From the NCBI RefSeq assembly GCF_900458815.1, contig NZ_UHDZ01000001.1:1736001-1800000 (forward strand): a stretch of 64,000 nt of DNA, in the 5' to 3' direction. The notes under the pieces were generated by a model. It was not told the origin of the DNA. It did not search any database and saw only the letters and a list, made by a program, of their open reading frames with translations. Made by a program: the position numbers and the translations under genes. Shown in pieces: positions 50,354 to 59,675 of the stretch. This DNA is from Staphylococcus saccharolyticus (GTDB lineage Bacteria; Bacillota; Bacilli; Staphylococcales; Staphylococcaceae). Every line of letters starts with the position of its first letter. Position 1 is the first letter of the stretch.

Positions 50354-52963
50354 TTAGTCCATAGTTCTTTCAACTTTAAAATCTAAGTCTCTATTATCAT
50401 TTAAATCAACTTTAATTATAGTACCTTCTGGCAAGCTTTCTTTTATCATCATACGAGCAAGTGGCGTTTCAATTTGACGTTGTACAAAACGTTTTAGTGG
50501 TCTAGCGCCAAATTGTGGTTCATATGCTTCTTCACCTAACCATTTTTTAGCTTCATCAGATACTTCAATTGAAATGTGTTGCTCCAATAATCTGATGTTT
50601 AATTGAGTTAAGATTTTATCTACAATCATACTCATATCATTGATTGATAATGGTTTAAATAACACAATATCATCCATACGATTTAAAATTTCTGGTTTAA
50701 AGAATGCGTGAAGACTATCCATGACGGCTTTTTCTATACTTTCACTGATTTCTCCAGCATCTTTAACATTTTCAAGTAAAACTTGTGAACCGATATTACT
50801 TGTCATAATGATGATAGTATTTTTAAAGTCCACACTACGTCCTTTGGAATCAGTTAATCGACCTTCATCCAAGATTTGAAGTAACACATTGAATACATCG
50901 CTATGTGCTTTTTCAACTTCATCTAATAAGATAACTGAATATGGATTACGTCTCACTGCTTCAGTTAATTGACCACCCTCATCATGTCCAACATAGCCAG
51001 GAGGTGCACCAATTAAACGGGATACAGCGTGTTTTTCCATATATTCACTCATATCGATTCGAATCATGTGTTTTTCAGAATCAAATAATGACGATGCTAA
51101 AGATTTAGCTAGTTCAGTTTTACCTACACCTGTAGGACCTAAGAATAGGAAACTACCAATTGGTCTATTAGGATCTTTAATTCCAGCACGTGCTCTGACT
51201 ACTGCATCAGACACTAAATCTACAGCTTGGTCTTGACCAACAACACGTTGATGAAGAATATCACTTAAACTTAATAATTTTTCTCTTTCTGTTTCAACAA
51301 GTTTAGAAACTGGAATACCTGTCCATTGACTAACGATATCTCCTATTTCTTCATCAGAAACGACCTCACGAATCATTCTTTCACTATCTTCGCCTGTCTC
51401 ATCTTGATATGCTTCTTCGAATTCTTTCAATTCTTTCTCTAATTGAGGAATTGTACCATATTGTAACTCGGCTGCTTTTTCAAGATTGCCTTTCATTTGA
51501 GCATCTTCAAGTGCTTGTCGACTACGATCTAATTCAGCACGTTTTTCTTGTACTTTCGCAATTTTTTCTTTTTCTTGTTCTACACGAGATTGTAGTGAAG
51601 CTTGTTTTTCTTTCTCATTAGAAAGTTCTTCTTGTAATTCTTCTAAACGATGTTTACTAGCATTATCAGATTCATTTTTTAATGCACTCTCTTCAATTTC
51701 TAATTGCATTACGCGACGATTGACTTGGTCTAACTCAGTTGGGTTTGAACCCATTTCTGTGCGGATAGTGGCACAAGCTTGGTCAACCAAATCAATTGCT
51801 TTGTCTGGCAAGAATCTATCAGTAATATATCTATCTGATAATTCAGCTGCTGCAACGAGTGCGCGGTCCTGAATACGTACACCATGATATACTTCATAAC
51901 GTTCTTTCAAGCCACGTAAAATTGAAATTGTATCCTCAACATCTGGTTCGCTTACTCCAACTTTTTGAAAACGACGCTCTAATGCTGAATCCTTTTCGAT
52001 ATATTCACGGTATTCATTTAAAGTTGTTGCGCCAATGCAATGTAATTCACCACGTGCTAGCATTGGTTTTAACATATTACCTGCATCCATTGCACCATCA
52101 GTTTTACCTGCACCAACTAACATATGAATTTCATCAATAAATAAAATAATGCGTCCTTCAGATTCTTTAACTTCTTTTAATACAGCTTTTAAACGTTCTT
52201 CGAATTCACCTCTATATTTTGCCCCCGCAACTAATGCACTTAAATCAAGTTCAAAAATAGTTTTATCTATTAATGATTCAGGCACATCTTTGCGTACAAT
52301 ACGTTGTGCTAATCCTTCAACAATAGCCGTTTTACCTACACCAGGTTCACCAATTAAGACAGGATTATTTTTAGTTTTACGGCTTAAGATACGAATAGTG
52401 TTACGGATTTCTTCATCTCTGCCAATAACAGGGTCCATTTTACCTTGACGAACTTCTTCTACTAAGTCACGGCCATATTTTTCTAAAGCTTCATAATTAA
52501 CTTCTGGATTTTGTGATGTCACGTGATTTTCCCCTCTTACTTTAGTTATAATTTCTTTTATTACTTCAGATTTATTACCTATATATTTCTGAGTTGTTTC
52601 ATCACTATCCACTGCAGCTCTAAGCAAATGTTCCATAGAGATGAACTCGTCCTCATAGTCTTTCATATAGCTTTTTGCTTTGTTCAATAATTCATTCGTT
52701 TTAGGACTTATAAATTGTCCATATTGTACATTATCACCTTGTACCTTAGGATAATTGTTTAATTTATTGTCGTATGCTTTTACGAGTTGATTAATATCAA
52801 TATTTGCTCTTTCTAAAATACTTTTAAATAAACTATCATTTTCTTCAATTGATGCTTTTAATAAAGCTTCACTTTCAATATTTTGCAATTCGCATTCTTT
52901 ACTGACCTCAACAGCTTTTTGTAAAGCATCTTGAACAGCATATGTCATTTGATTGATATCCAA
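50354..52963 (-). CDS. clpB: ATP-dependent disaggregase ClpB
   Basis: An 869-residue Hsp100 that threads aggregated proteins through its hexamer with DnaK. Layout: N-terminal domain (1-145), AAA1 with Walker [14 protein letters not shown] and Walker [10 protein letters not shown], a coiled-coil middle domain (about 410-525) rich in Glu/Lys, and AAA2 with [13 protein letters not shown] and [11 protein letters not shown]. Pore-loop Tyr lies in [13 protein letters not shown] and GYVGHDEGG. CtsR operator and a sigma-A promoter lie upstream. Intact. Confidence 0.97.
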   Translation of the reverse strand: MDINQMTYAVQDALQKAVEVSKECELQNIESEALLKASIEENDSLFKSILERANIDINQLVKAYDNKLNNYPKVQGDNVQYGQFISPKTNELLNKAKSYMKDYEDEFISMEHLLRAAVDSDETTQKYIGNKSEVIKEIITKVRGENHVTSQNPEVNYEALEKYGRDLVEEVRQGKMDPVIGRDEEIRNTIRILSRKTKNNPVLIGEPGVGKTAIVEGLAQRIVRKDVPESLIDKTIFELDLSALVAGAKYRGEFEERLKAVLKEVKESEGRIILFIDEIHMLVGAGKTDGAMDAGNMLKPMLARGELHCIGATTLNEYREYIEKDSALERRFQKVGVSEPDVEDTISILRGLKERYEVYHGVRIQDRALVAAAELSDRYITDRFLPDKAIDLVDQACATIRTEMGSNPTELDQVNRRVMQLEIEESALKNESDNASKHRLEELQEELSNEKEKQASLQSRVEQEKEKIAKVQEKRAELDRSRQALEDAQMKGNLEKAAELQYGTIPQLEKELKEFEEAYQDETGEDSERMIREVVSDEEIGDIVSQWTGIPVSKLVETEREKLLSLSDILHQRVVGQDQAVDLVSDAVVRARAGIKDPNRPIGSFLFLGPTGVGKTELAKSLASSLFDSEKHMIRIDMSEYMEKHAVSRLIGAPPGYVGHDEGGQLTEAVRRNPYSVILLDEVEKAHSDVFNVLLQILDEGRLTDSKGRSVDFKNTIIIMTSNIGSQVLLENVKDAGEISESIEKAVMDSLHAFFKPEILNRMDDIVLFKPLSINDMSMIVDKILTQLNIRLLEQHISIEVSDEAKKWLGEEAYEPQFGARPLKRFVQRQIETPLARMMIKESLPEGTIIKVDLNDNRDLDFKVERTMD

Positions 52964-53007
52964 ATTACTTCACCTCTATCATTGAGAGTAGATCAAAAGT
53001 TCGTCAA

Positions 53008-53030
53008 TTTGACTTTGACTTTCTTTGACC
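53008..53030. promoter_or_regulatory. CtsR operator at the clpB promoter
   Basis: On the minus strand GGTCAAAGAAAGTCAAA is a direct heptad repeat matching the CtsR consensus (RGTCAAANANRGTCAAA), and a third GTCAAA (at 53008-53013) follows. It overlaps the expected transcription start of clpB. Confidence 0.9.
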
Positions 53031-53038
53031 TTAATTTT

Positions 53039-53067
53039 ATTATATTACCTATCACTTTTATATTCAA
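53039..53067 (-). promoter_or_regulatory. Promoter of clpB
   Basis: On the minus strand TTGAAT (53062-53067), 17-bp spacer, TATAAT (53039-53044), directly upstream of the CtsR repeats. Confidence 0.85.
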
Positions 53068-53094
53068 CTATTAAGCCTTAGTTCTTTAAATGTA

Positions 53095-54915
53095 TTAATT
53101 CTTCTTCATATTTTTTAATATTTCGTCTGTAAGTGCTTCTACACCTGAATTTTCAAGATGAATACCATCAGGTGCAAAATATTCTGTATGTCCTTCTGAA
53201 CGACTATACCAGTCAACAAGTGTGACATTTTTCTTATCTTTTGCTGCTTGAGCCATCAATTTATTAACATGACCTTCATAAGATCTTGTTACTCTGGTAT
53301 TGACGAGATATACCTGTGCCTTACCAAATTTATCGATTAAGTTATCTAATTGTTCTTTCGTAAAATCACCATTTGTACCCAATTCCAAAACAACTTGGTC
53401 TGATGATTTATTGTAATGTTTATAGTTACTGTCAACTAAAGGAAGTGCTTGATAAAGATTTCTTCCTACTTTACCATCAATGTTAGCTTTAGGAACTCTA
53501 GATTTAAATTGCTCTCCAATATCAACCATCACGGAATCCCCGATTAACAGTGGCTTAATATTCGTATAAACATCATCTTTATCCTTACCTTCTTTAGTTT
53601 TACCATCACCAGTTAATGTAATGTTATCTATAGGTATCATGTGAATTAGATATTGGTCAGATTCATTCGTATTAAAGGATTGTTCTTTATTTGAAATATT
53701 ATCTTTACCTAATTTATCAAAAGCTCCTGCTAATATTAGAATAAGCGGTAATGCTAAAAGAATCGTTACCATTGTTCTAATAAATTGAGGTTTAAATCGC
53801 TTTTTAATAGTAAACGCCTTAATACCTCGTTTTCTAAATGGCGTTTCAACATATTTATAAGATAATTCTGCTAATACTACTGTTAAGATGATATCTACTA
53901 CATAGACATAAACAGGTATCTGACCGTCAATAAAATAACTATGGATAAAGCTTATTACCGCAAAATGCCATAAATACAAACTATATGATCGTTTACCGAT
54001 ATATACGAACAGTGGATTTCCTAGTACTTTTGAAACTAATGTAGTTGGGTGAACAACACTCGCTATAATCAATAATGACATAGCCGAAATAATATAGAAT
54101 CCACTATTATAAATCCAATCATCCTCATCACCAACAATAAAGAACAATAAAATTAAAAATGCTATGCCAATAATTCCAGCTGTATCAATGACAGCTTTTA
54201 ATGTCTTAGGTGGCTGTGCTTTTAGTTTAAATGGTGGCCATATAAATGCTAAAAGAACTCCCAATAATAATGTCTGAAGTCTTGTATCGGTTCCAAAATA
54301 AACTCGTGAATGATTTATATGTAGTTGTGAAATGATAACCATTAACAAGAGTGAAATTAATGAAATAATCCAAAATATAATCGCTACATTTCTCTTTTTC
54401 TTTAAAGTCAATAAGAGCGTAATAAGTATAGCTGGGAAGAATAAGTAAAACTGTTCTTCAATAGCTAGTGACCATAAATGCTTTAAAGGCATAAAAGAAA
54501 ATTGTTCAAAATAGTTAACATCTTTGGCTATATACCACCAATTAGACACATAAAATATTGATGCTATAATATCATGTTTAACTTTTACAATATTATCTGG
54601 TTGAAAAATGAGTGTAGCTAAACCAACGATAATAAGCAAAGCTAAAACAGCTGGTAGTAACCTTTTAATTCGTCGTAACCAAAAATCTTTAAGATTAATA
54701 ACTCCCGTTTCTTCATACTCTTTTAACAAAAGACTTGTAATTAAAAATCCTGATATAACAAAGAAAGTATCTACGCCTAAAAAACCGCCGGTAAGCCATT
54801 TTTTATTTAAATGATAAATAATAATCCCAAGAACTGCAATCGCTCGCAAGCCATCAAGCCCAGGCATGTAGCGCATTTTACCACGACGATGACCTTTCTT
54901 TAATTCTTTTTCCAT
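53095..54915 (-). CDS. OatA-like acyltransferase with SGNH domain
   Basis: A 606-residue membrane protein. Residues about 15-390 form an acyltransferase-3 domain with 10-11 helices, starting MPGLDGLRAIAVLGIIIYHL with catalytic His, and including FFVISGFLITSLLL. The C-terminal extracellular part (about 430-606) is an SGNH hydrolase domain with LLIGDSVMVDIG, ELGTNGDFT and the His in FAPDGIHLENSG. The architecture equals the peptidoglycan O-acetyltransferase OatA; staphylococci have a second such gene before clpB, which is the one by position, so its acceptor (peptidoglycan or another glycan) is uncertain. Intact. Confidence 0.85.
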   Translation of the reverse strand: MEKELKKGHRRGKMRYMPGLDGLRAIAVLGIIIYHLNKKWLTGGFLGVDTFFVISGFLITSLLLKEYEETGVINLKDFWLRRIKRLLPAVLALLIIVGLATLIFQPDNIVKVKHDIIASIFYVSNWWYIAKDVNYFEQFSFMPLKHLWSLAIEEQFYLFFPAILITLLLTLKKKRNVAIIFWIISLISLLLMVIISQLHINHSRVYFGTDTRLQTLLLGVLLAFIWPPFKLKAQPPKTLKAVIDTAGIIGIAFLILLFFIVGDEDDWIYNSGFYIISAMSLLIIASVVHPTTLVSKVLGNPLFVYIGKRSYSLYLWHFAVISFIHSYFIDGQIPVYVYVVDIILTVVLAELSYKYVETPFRKRGIKAFTIKKRFKPQFIRTMVTILLALPLILILAGAFDKLGKDNISNKEQSFNTNESDQYLIHMIPIDNITLTGDGKTKEGKDKDDVYTNIKPLLIGDSVMVDIGEQFKSRVPKANIDGKVGRNLYQALPLVDSNYKHYNKSSDQVVLELGTNGDFTKEQLDNLIDKFGKAQVYLVNTRVTRSYEGHVNKLMAQAAKDKKNVTLVDWYSRSEGHTEYFAPDGIHLENSGVEALTDEILKNMKKN

Positions 54916-55339
54916 TTAACATTCTTCCCTATTAATAACAAATTTCGTTAGACTAGTAACTATTACTCCAACAATTATTCATTATAGATACACACATTTG
55001 TCTTAATTTATTATCATTAAATTTTTCTTGCTGTCTCTAAATAGCTTATGCCAAAATTACCCTATTTTTCTTAATTACTTTTTAAATAATTTGCACTAAT
55101 TAATCATTAATTGTGAGAATTATCATTCCCATAAAAAATAGCAAGCTTTATTTATTATAATATATTTGTAACATCAATTCAATTTATATAGCAATTAGAA
55201 TTTATTAAAAAATTCTTAACTACGATTAAAAAAGAAGCTACAACAAATATTTAAATTTAATTTATTACGTATAAAAAAAGAATAGCCTCACACTTTTATT
55301 TAAAAATGTGCACTACTCTTTTTTATCAATCTTATAAAC
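54916..55339. other. Intergenic region with a weak Fur-like word and a terminator
   Basis: About 420 bp, no ORF. TGAGAATTATCATTC at about 55114 partly resembles a Fur box but is not near a gene start known for iron control. The right end holds the sufT terminator (55274-55322, an imperfect hairpin flanked by AAAAAAGAG and CTTTTTTT runs). Confidence 0.5.
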
Positions 55340-55648
55340 TTAGCCAACACCTAATGCAATTTTTGCATAGCGTGACATCATATCTTTATTCCAAGGTGGA
55401 TTCCACACGATATTCACTTCTGTTTCTGAAATCTCAGGAATTTCAGCTAACACACCTTTGATTTGATCAATGATTTGTGGTCCTAAAGGACACCCCATAG
55501 ACGTTAATGTCATTTCAACTGTACATAATCCTTCATCATCAACATCAACTTTATATACTAAACCTAAATTAACAATATCAATCCCTAATTCAGGGTCTAT
55601 TACCATTTCAAGAGCTCCTAAGATACTATCTTTTAACGCTTCTTCCAT
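55340..55648 (-). CDS. sufT: Fe-S protein maturation factor SufT (DUF59/MIP18)
   Basis: A 102-residue MIP18-family protein, MEEALKDSILGALEMVIDPELGIDIVNLGLVY, with the conserved DPE and the MTLTSMGCPLGPQI cysteine motif, ending NPPWNKDMMSRYAKIALG. In S. aureus SufT aids Fe-S cluster assembly when cofactor demand is high (established). ATG 55648 has AGAGGTG upstream; the longer in-frame GTG start overlaps it. Monocistronic. Intact. Confidence 0.9.
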   Translation of the reverse strand: MEEALKDSILGALEMVIDPELGIDIVNLGLVYKVDVDDEGLCTVEMTLTSMGCPLGPQIIDQIKGVLAEIPEISETEVNIVWNPPWNKDMMSRYAKIALGVG

Positions 55649-55759
55649 CAGTATCACCTCTCTAAAATTTCTTTACACTAATATATCAAATATCCGACAA
55701 AACGCCAATAAAATGCTATGATACTGATACATGATTATTATTCACACAAGGAGACATCT

Positions 55760-56581
55760 ATGCAACCTTATTTAATTTGTTTAGATTTAGATGGAACATT
55801 ATTAAATGACAATAAAGAAATCTCATCTTATACCAAACAAGTATTAACAGAATTACAACAGCGCGGACATTATATCATGATAGCAACAGGCAGACCTTAT
55901 AGAGCTAGCCAAATTTACTATCATGAATTAAATATGGATACACCTGTAGTTAATTTCAATGGTGCATTTGTCCATCATCCTAAAGCAAAAGATTTTGAAA
56001 CCATTCATGAAGTATTGGATATAGAAATCTCTAAAAATATTATTTCTGCATTACAACGATCTCATGTAACTAATATTATTGCAGAAGTAAAAGATTATGT
56101 CTTTATCAATAACCATGATCCCCGTCTTTTTGAGGGTTTTTCAATGGGTAATCCGCGAATACAAACGGGTAATTTACTTGATCATCTTAAAGAGGCACCT
56201 ACCTCACTACTCGTAGAAGCTGATGAGGAAAATATCCCTAAAATTAAAGAAATGTTAACACACTTCTATGCTGAAAACATAGAGCATCGTCGTTGGGGAG
56301 CACCATTCCCAGTTATTGAAATCGTCAAGCGCGGTATTAATAAAGCACGCGGTATCAAGCACGCTATGGAATATTTAAACATTGATGACAAACATATTAT
56401 TGCTTTTGGTGATGAAGATAATGATATTGAGATGATTAAATTCGCCACTTATGGTATCGCTATGGACAATGGTTTAAAAGAATTAAAAGATATAGCTGAT
56501 CACACTACATATAATAATAATAACGATGGTATAGGTCGTTATTTAAACGATTTTTTCGACTTAAAAATACGTTATTACTAA
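55760..56581 (+). CDS. HAD-superfamily Cof-type phosphatase
   Basis: A 273-residue HAD phosphatase (subfamily IIB). Motif I DLDGTLLNDN at residues 8-17, motif II IMIATGRPY, motif III Lys in INKARGIKHAMEYL and motif IV FGDEDNDIEMI. Members dephosphorylate sugar phosphates or flavin intermediates; the substrate is not predictable. ATG 55760 follows AAGGAG. Divergent from sufT. Intact. Confidence 0.9.
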   Translation: MQPYLICLDLDGTLLNDNKEISSYTKQVLTELQQRGHYIMIATGRPYRASQIYYHELNMDTPVVNFNGAFVHHPKAKDFETIHEVLDIEISKNIISALQRSHVTNIIAEVKDYVFINNHDPRLFEGFSMGNPRIQTGNLLDHLKEAPTSLLVEADEENIPKIKEMLTHFYAENIEHRRWGAPFPVIEIVKRGINKARGIKHAMEYLNIDDKHIIAFGDEDNDIEMIKFATYGIAMDNGLKELKDIADHTTYNNNNDGIGRYLNDFFDLKIRYY

Positions 56582-56654
56582 ATTATGAACGGAATGACCT
56601 TGAAATGCCATCCTTTTTTAATATAGAGAATATAAATAAAAAAGGAGTAACTTT

Positions 56655-57800
56655 ATGAGAAAAATTGTAATTGTTGGTGCAGTTGCAGGAGGTGCAACTT
56701 GTGCAAGTCAAATTCGTCGTTTAGATAAAAAGAGTGAAATAGTAGTTTTTGAAAAAGATAGAGATATGAGTTTTGTCAACTATGCCTTACCTTATTACCT
56801 TGGAAATAAAGTAAATCATCGTCGTAAAGTATTAGCTTATACCCCAGTGGAGTTTGATGCCAAAAAGTACATTTCAGTTAAAACATAGCATGAAGTCATA
56901 GCAATTAATTATAAAAAAATACAATTACTGTCTTAAATCGTCATACTAATGAAACTTTTGAAGAATCTTATGACACACTTATCCTCAGTCCAGGAGCAGG
57001 TACGAATCATTTAGGATTCGATAGTCCAATAACATTTACTTTAAGAAATCTTGAAGATACTGATGCCATTGAAAAGTATATTAATGAAAAGCAAGCAACC
57101 CGTGCACTTGTGGTAGGCGCAGGTTATATTTCATTAGAAGTTCTTGAAAATTTATATGACCGTGGTTTAGACGTTACATTAATTCATCGTTCTAAACAAA
57201 TCAATAAACTCATGGACCAAGATATAAATCAACCTATTATTGATGAGTTAGAAAAAAGAGGCATTACTTATAGATTAAATGAAGAAATCAGTCAAATTGA
57301 TGGACACCAAATTACCTTTACTTCAGGTAAAATAGAGACATATGATCTTATCATCGAAGGTATTGGCACACACCCAAATTCAAATTTCATTCAATCTTCA
57401 AATATAAAATTAGATGACCGTGGTTTTATACCAGTCAATGATGCTTTCCAAACAAACATTCCTAATATTTATGCCTTAGGTGATATCATTACATCCCATT
57501 ATCGACATGTTGATTTGCCAGCTCAAGTTCCACTTGCATGGGGTGCACACGCTGGTTATTACCCAGGAAATTCACCTATTCATTTAAGAGTTTACTATGA
57601 AAAAGAATCGCGTAAACTTTTACGTGCAGCTGCTGTCGGACAGCAAGGCATAGATAAAAGGATAGATATTTTATCTATGGCAATGATGAATCATATGACA
57701 GTTGATGAGTTAACAGAGTTCGAAGTTGCTTATGCCCTCCATACAGCCCCCTAAAGATTTAATTAATATGATTTGGGTGTAAAGCAAAATTATAATATCA
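56655..57800 (+). pseudogene. cdr: Coenzyme A-disulfide reductase, multiply broken
   Basis: A FAD/NADPH enzyme keeping CoA reduced, the main low-molecular thiol system next to bacillithiol in staphylococci. FAD motif [16 protein letters not shown] and NADPH motif [19 protein letters not shown] read well, but lesions are many. The single active-site Cys43 is replaced by Tyr ([10 protein letters not shown] where NCALPY is expected). An in-frame TAG follows YISVKT (56886-56888). A frameshift lies in an A7 run near 56920. About 60 residues are missing in [12 protein letters not shown], where two GAH-containing segments seem to have been joined. At least one more shift occurs near 57735 before [10 protein letters not shown]. 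Start ATG 56655 keeps AAAGGAG. Confidence 0.92.
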
Positions 57801-57842
57801 TCGCCTTATAAAGATGGCTATTGTTATCTTTAATAAGGCGAT
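57799..57842. terminator. Hairpin after the cdr remnant
   Basis: ATCGCCTTAT with an AAAGAT extension pairs with ATCTTT and AATAAGGCGAT, one bulge. T-rich sequence follows on the plus strand. Confidence 0.65.
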
Positions 57843-57939
57843 GTATTGTTCTTCATTAATGGTGATTAAATTTTTATTCATATTTTTAAACTAAAAAGTG
57901 TAAAACTCATCATTTTCAGTCTAAATATTGTCTAAAAAT

Positions 57940-58338
57940 CTATCCTAGTCCGAACATTTTCGAAATTGGACCCCATGGTAAAATAATGTCTATTGCCATA
58001 GTAATAACAATTAAGACAATTGTAATCCAAAAGAATTTGTGACTTAGATCTTTTTTCTTTCTTCTGACAATAGATATTTCCATTAATCAGATAACCGCTA
58101 AACCACATAACATTTTTAGCGTTAATAACATATGATTACCATCACCATGAGAAGTAGCCATAAACTCTTCAATTAATTCCCAAAAACCAGAAATTAGAGT
58201 TAATAACATGAATAATCTTAATGCTATATGTAAAGGTTTATAATAAGGTGATGCACCTTGTGTCTTGGAATAATTCATATAAGTTGCGATAAACAAAATA
58301 ATTGCCAATACCCAACTTAAAATATGGACATGTAGCAT
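57940..58338 (-). pseudogene. UPF0344 membrane protein (YisL-like), nonsense mutation
   Basis: A four-helix protein of about 130 residues, [25 protein letters not shown], with [24 protein letters not shown] and [14 protein letters not shown], then an in-frame TGA at the place of a Gly codon (58087-58089), and the same frame continues [27 protein letters not shown] to ISKMFGLG, ending at 57940. The nonsense codon removes about 48 residues including the last helix. ATG 58338 has GGGGGACAAG upstream; the longer ORF start at 58452 has no ribosome binding site. Function of the family is unknown. Confidence 0.87.
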
Positions 58339-58457
58339 ACTTGTCCCCCATATATATTTTTCTAGTTTATCATAACTTATATTATCGTATTTGATGTTAC
58401 GTGAGCATTTATTTTCATTAGAACTTTCAACATCTTTGAATACGTGTAGCAAAAATA

Positions 58458-58520
58458 CACCCCACTAAGTTAGATTTTTAGTCCAACTTCTGGGGTGCAC
58501 ATCACTTCGTAGGTGCATTT
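58458..58520. repeat. Tandem hairpins of a dispersed staphylococcal repeat type
   Basis: CACCCCA and TGGGGTG arms enclose AAGTTAGA-ttttta-GTCCAACTT, forming a nested inverted repeat at 58458-58499. A second hairpin TGCAC...GTGCA (58496-58517) follows, ending in TTTTTATTTTG. Similar CACCCCA/GTTAGA dyads recur in staphylococcal intergenic regions, as terminators or insertion sequence ends. Here it may terminate plus-strand transcription; an IS relic is an alternative. Confidence 0.5.
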
Positions 58521-58584
58521 TTATTTTGTTAGTAGTAGTAGTCATTACATACTTTGAATATTTCGAATTTAACCTGACTTGTTG

Positions 58585-59490
58585 CTATTCTTCTGAAATA
58601 TAAGTCGTTAATGTTCCAATATTATCAATTGTTACTTTAACTTCATCACCTGGTTGTAAAAATTGTGGTGGTTGTAATCCTGCCCCTACGCCACCAGGTG
58701 TGCCTGTAGCAATAATATCACCAGGATGTAATGCTACATACTTAGAAATTTTTTCGATAAGTTCATCAATTTTTAAAATCATTTCACCAGTATTGCCATC
58801 TTGACGAATATCATTATTTACTTTAGTCACAATATTTACATTCTCTGGCGTGGGTAGTTCATCTTTCGTAACAATATAAGGACCCATTGGACATGCTCCA
58901 GTTAAACTTTTAGATAAGAAAGCCTGGTCATGAGAGCTTTGAGCTGTACGATCTGTAATGTCGTTAATAATTGTATAACCGTATATATAATCTAATGCTA
59001 AACCTTTAGGGATTTTCTCTCCCGATTTACCAATTACAATACCCAATTCCCCTTCGTAATCTAACTGATCAGTGATATCTTTATGATTAGGAATTGTTGA
59101 TTCATCTCCGGTTAAAGATGACGCCGCTTTAGTAAATACATATAAACTATCAACTTCATGATTTAATTCGCTAGCATGGTCTTTGTAGTTACGTCCAAAT
59201 GCAATTACATTGTTAAGTGGAGTTACAGGTGGTAAAAATTCGATATCTTTAAATGAAAATTTGAAATTTTCTTCTCTACCACTATCTTCAGCTGCAACAA
59301 CTGCTTTACGTACTTGTTCTTGAAAATCTAATGTTTGGTTTTGTTGTAAACCTTCTAGTAATGTTTTAGGATTAAAATCTTCTTCACCAAACTCTGCAAA
59401 AACCATTGGCAAATCCCAAACAGCATCTTCACGTTTTACTTTCACACCATATGAAGTTCTGTCATTGTGTTTGAATGATAGAAATTTCAT
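58585..59490 (-). CDS. Fumarylacetoacetate hydrolase family protein
   Basis: A 301-residue FAH-family enzyme. [20 protein letters not shown], then the metal-binding Glu region [46 protein letters not shown] and [32 protein letters not shown]. Family members hydrolyse or decarboxylate beta-diketo acids or act as isomerases in catabolism of aromatic compounds; the substrate here is unknown. AGGAGTTGATTATGA precedes the ATG. Intact. Confidence 0.9.
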   Translation of the reverse strand: MKFLSFKHNDRTSYGVKVKREDAVWDLPMVFAEFGEEDFNPKTLLEGLQQNQTLDFQEQVRKAVVAAEDSGREENFKFSFKDIEFLPPVTPLNNVIAFGRNYKDHASELNHEVDSLYVFTKAASSLTGDESTIPNHKDITDQLDYEGELGIVIGKSGEKIPKGLALDYIYGYTIINDITDRTAQSSHDQAFLSKSLTGACPMGPYIVTKDELPTPENVNIVTKVNNDIRQDGNTGEMILKIDELIEKISKYVALHPGDIIATGTPGGVGAGLQPPQFLQPGDEVKVTIDNIGTLTTYISEE

Positions 59491-59675
59491 TCATAATCAA
59501 CTCCTCATCTATATCTTATTACATATTATAACTACATCTATGTTCAAATAACAAATATATAAGTAAGAAAATTAAGAAATTTCGTAATTAAAATTTGAGT
59601 GCATTATCTTAAAAATTACCATGCGATTACTACTTAATATTCATAAACAACATGGCATTATCAGTCGACAATTTG

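Noticed and set aside
52149..52448. A 99-residue plus-strand ORF inside clpB
   Set aside because: Antisense to the conserved AAA1 domain, no recognisable domain or start signal.
55114..55130. Fur-box-like word TGAGAATTATCATTC
   Set aside because: Matches only part of the consensus, and the nearest genes (acyltransferase, sufT) start far away; likely chance in AT-rich DNA.
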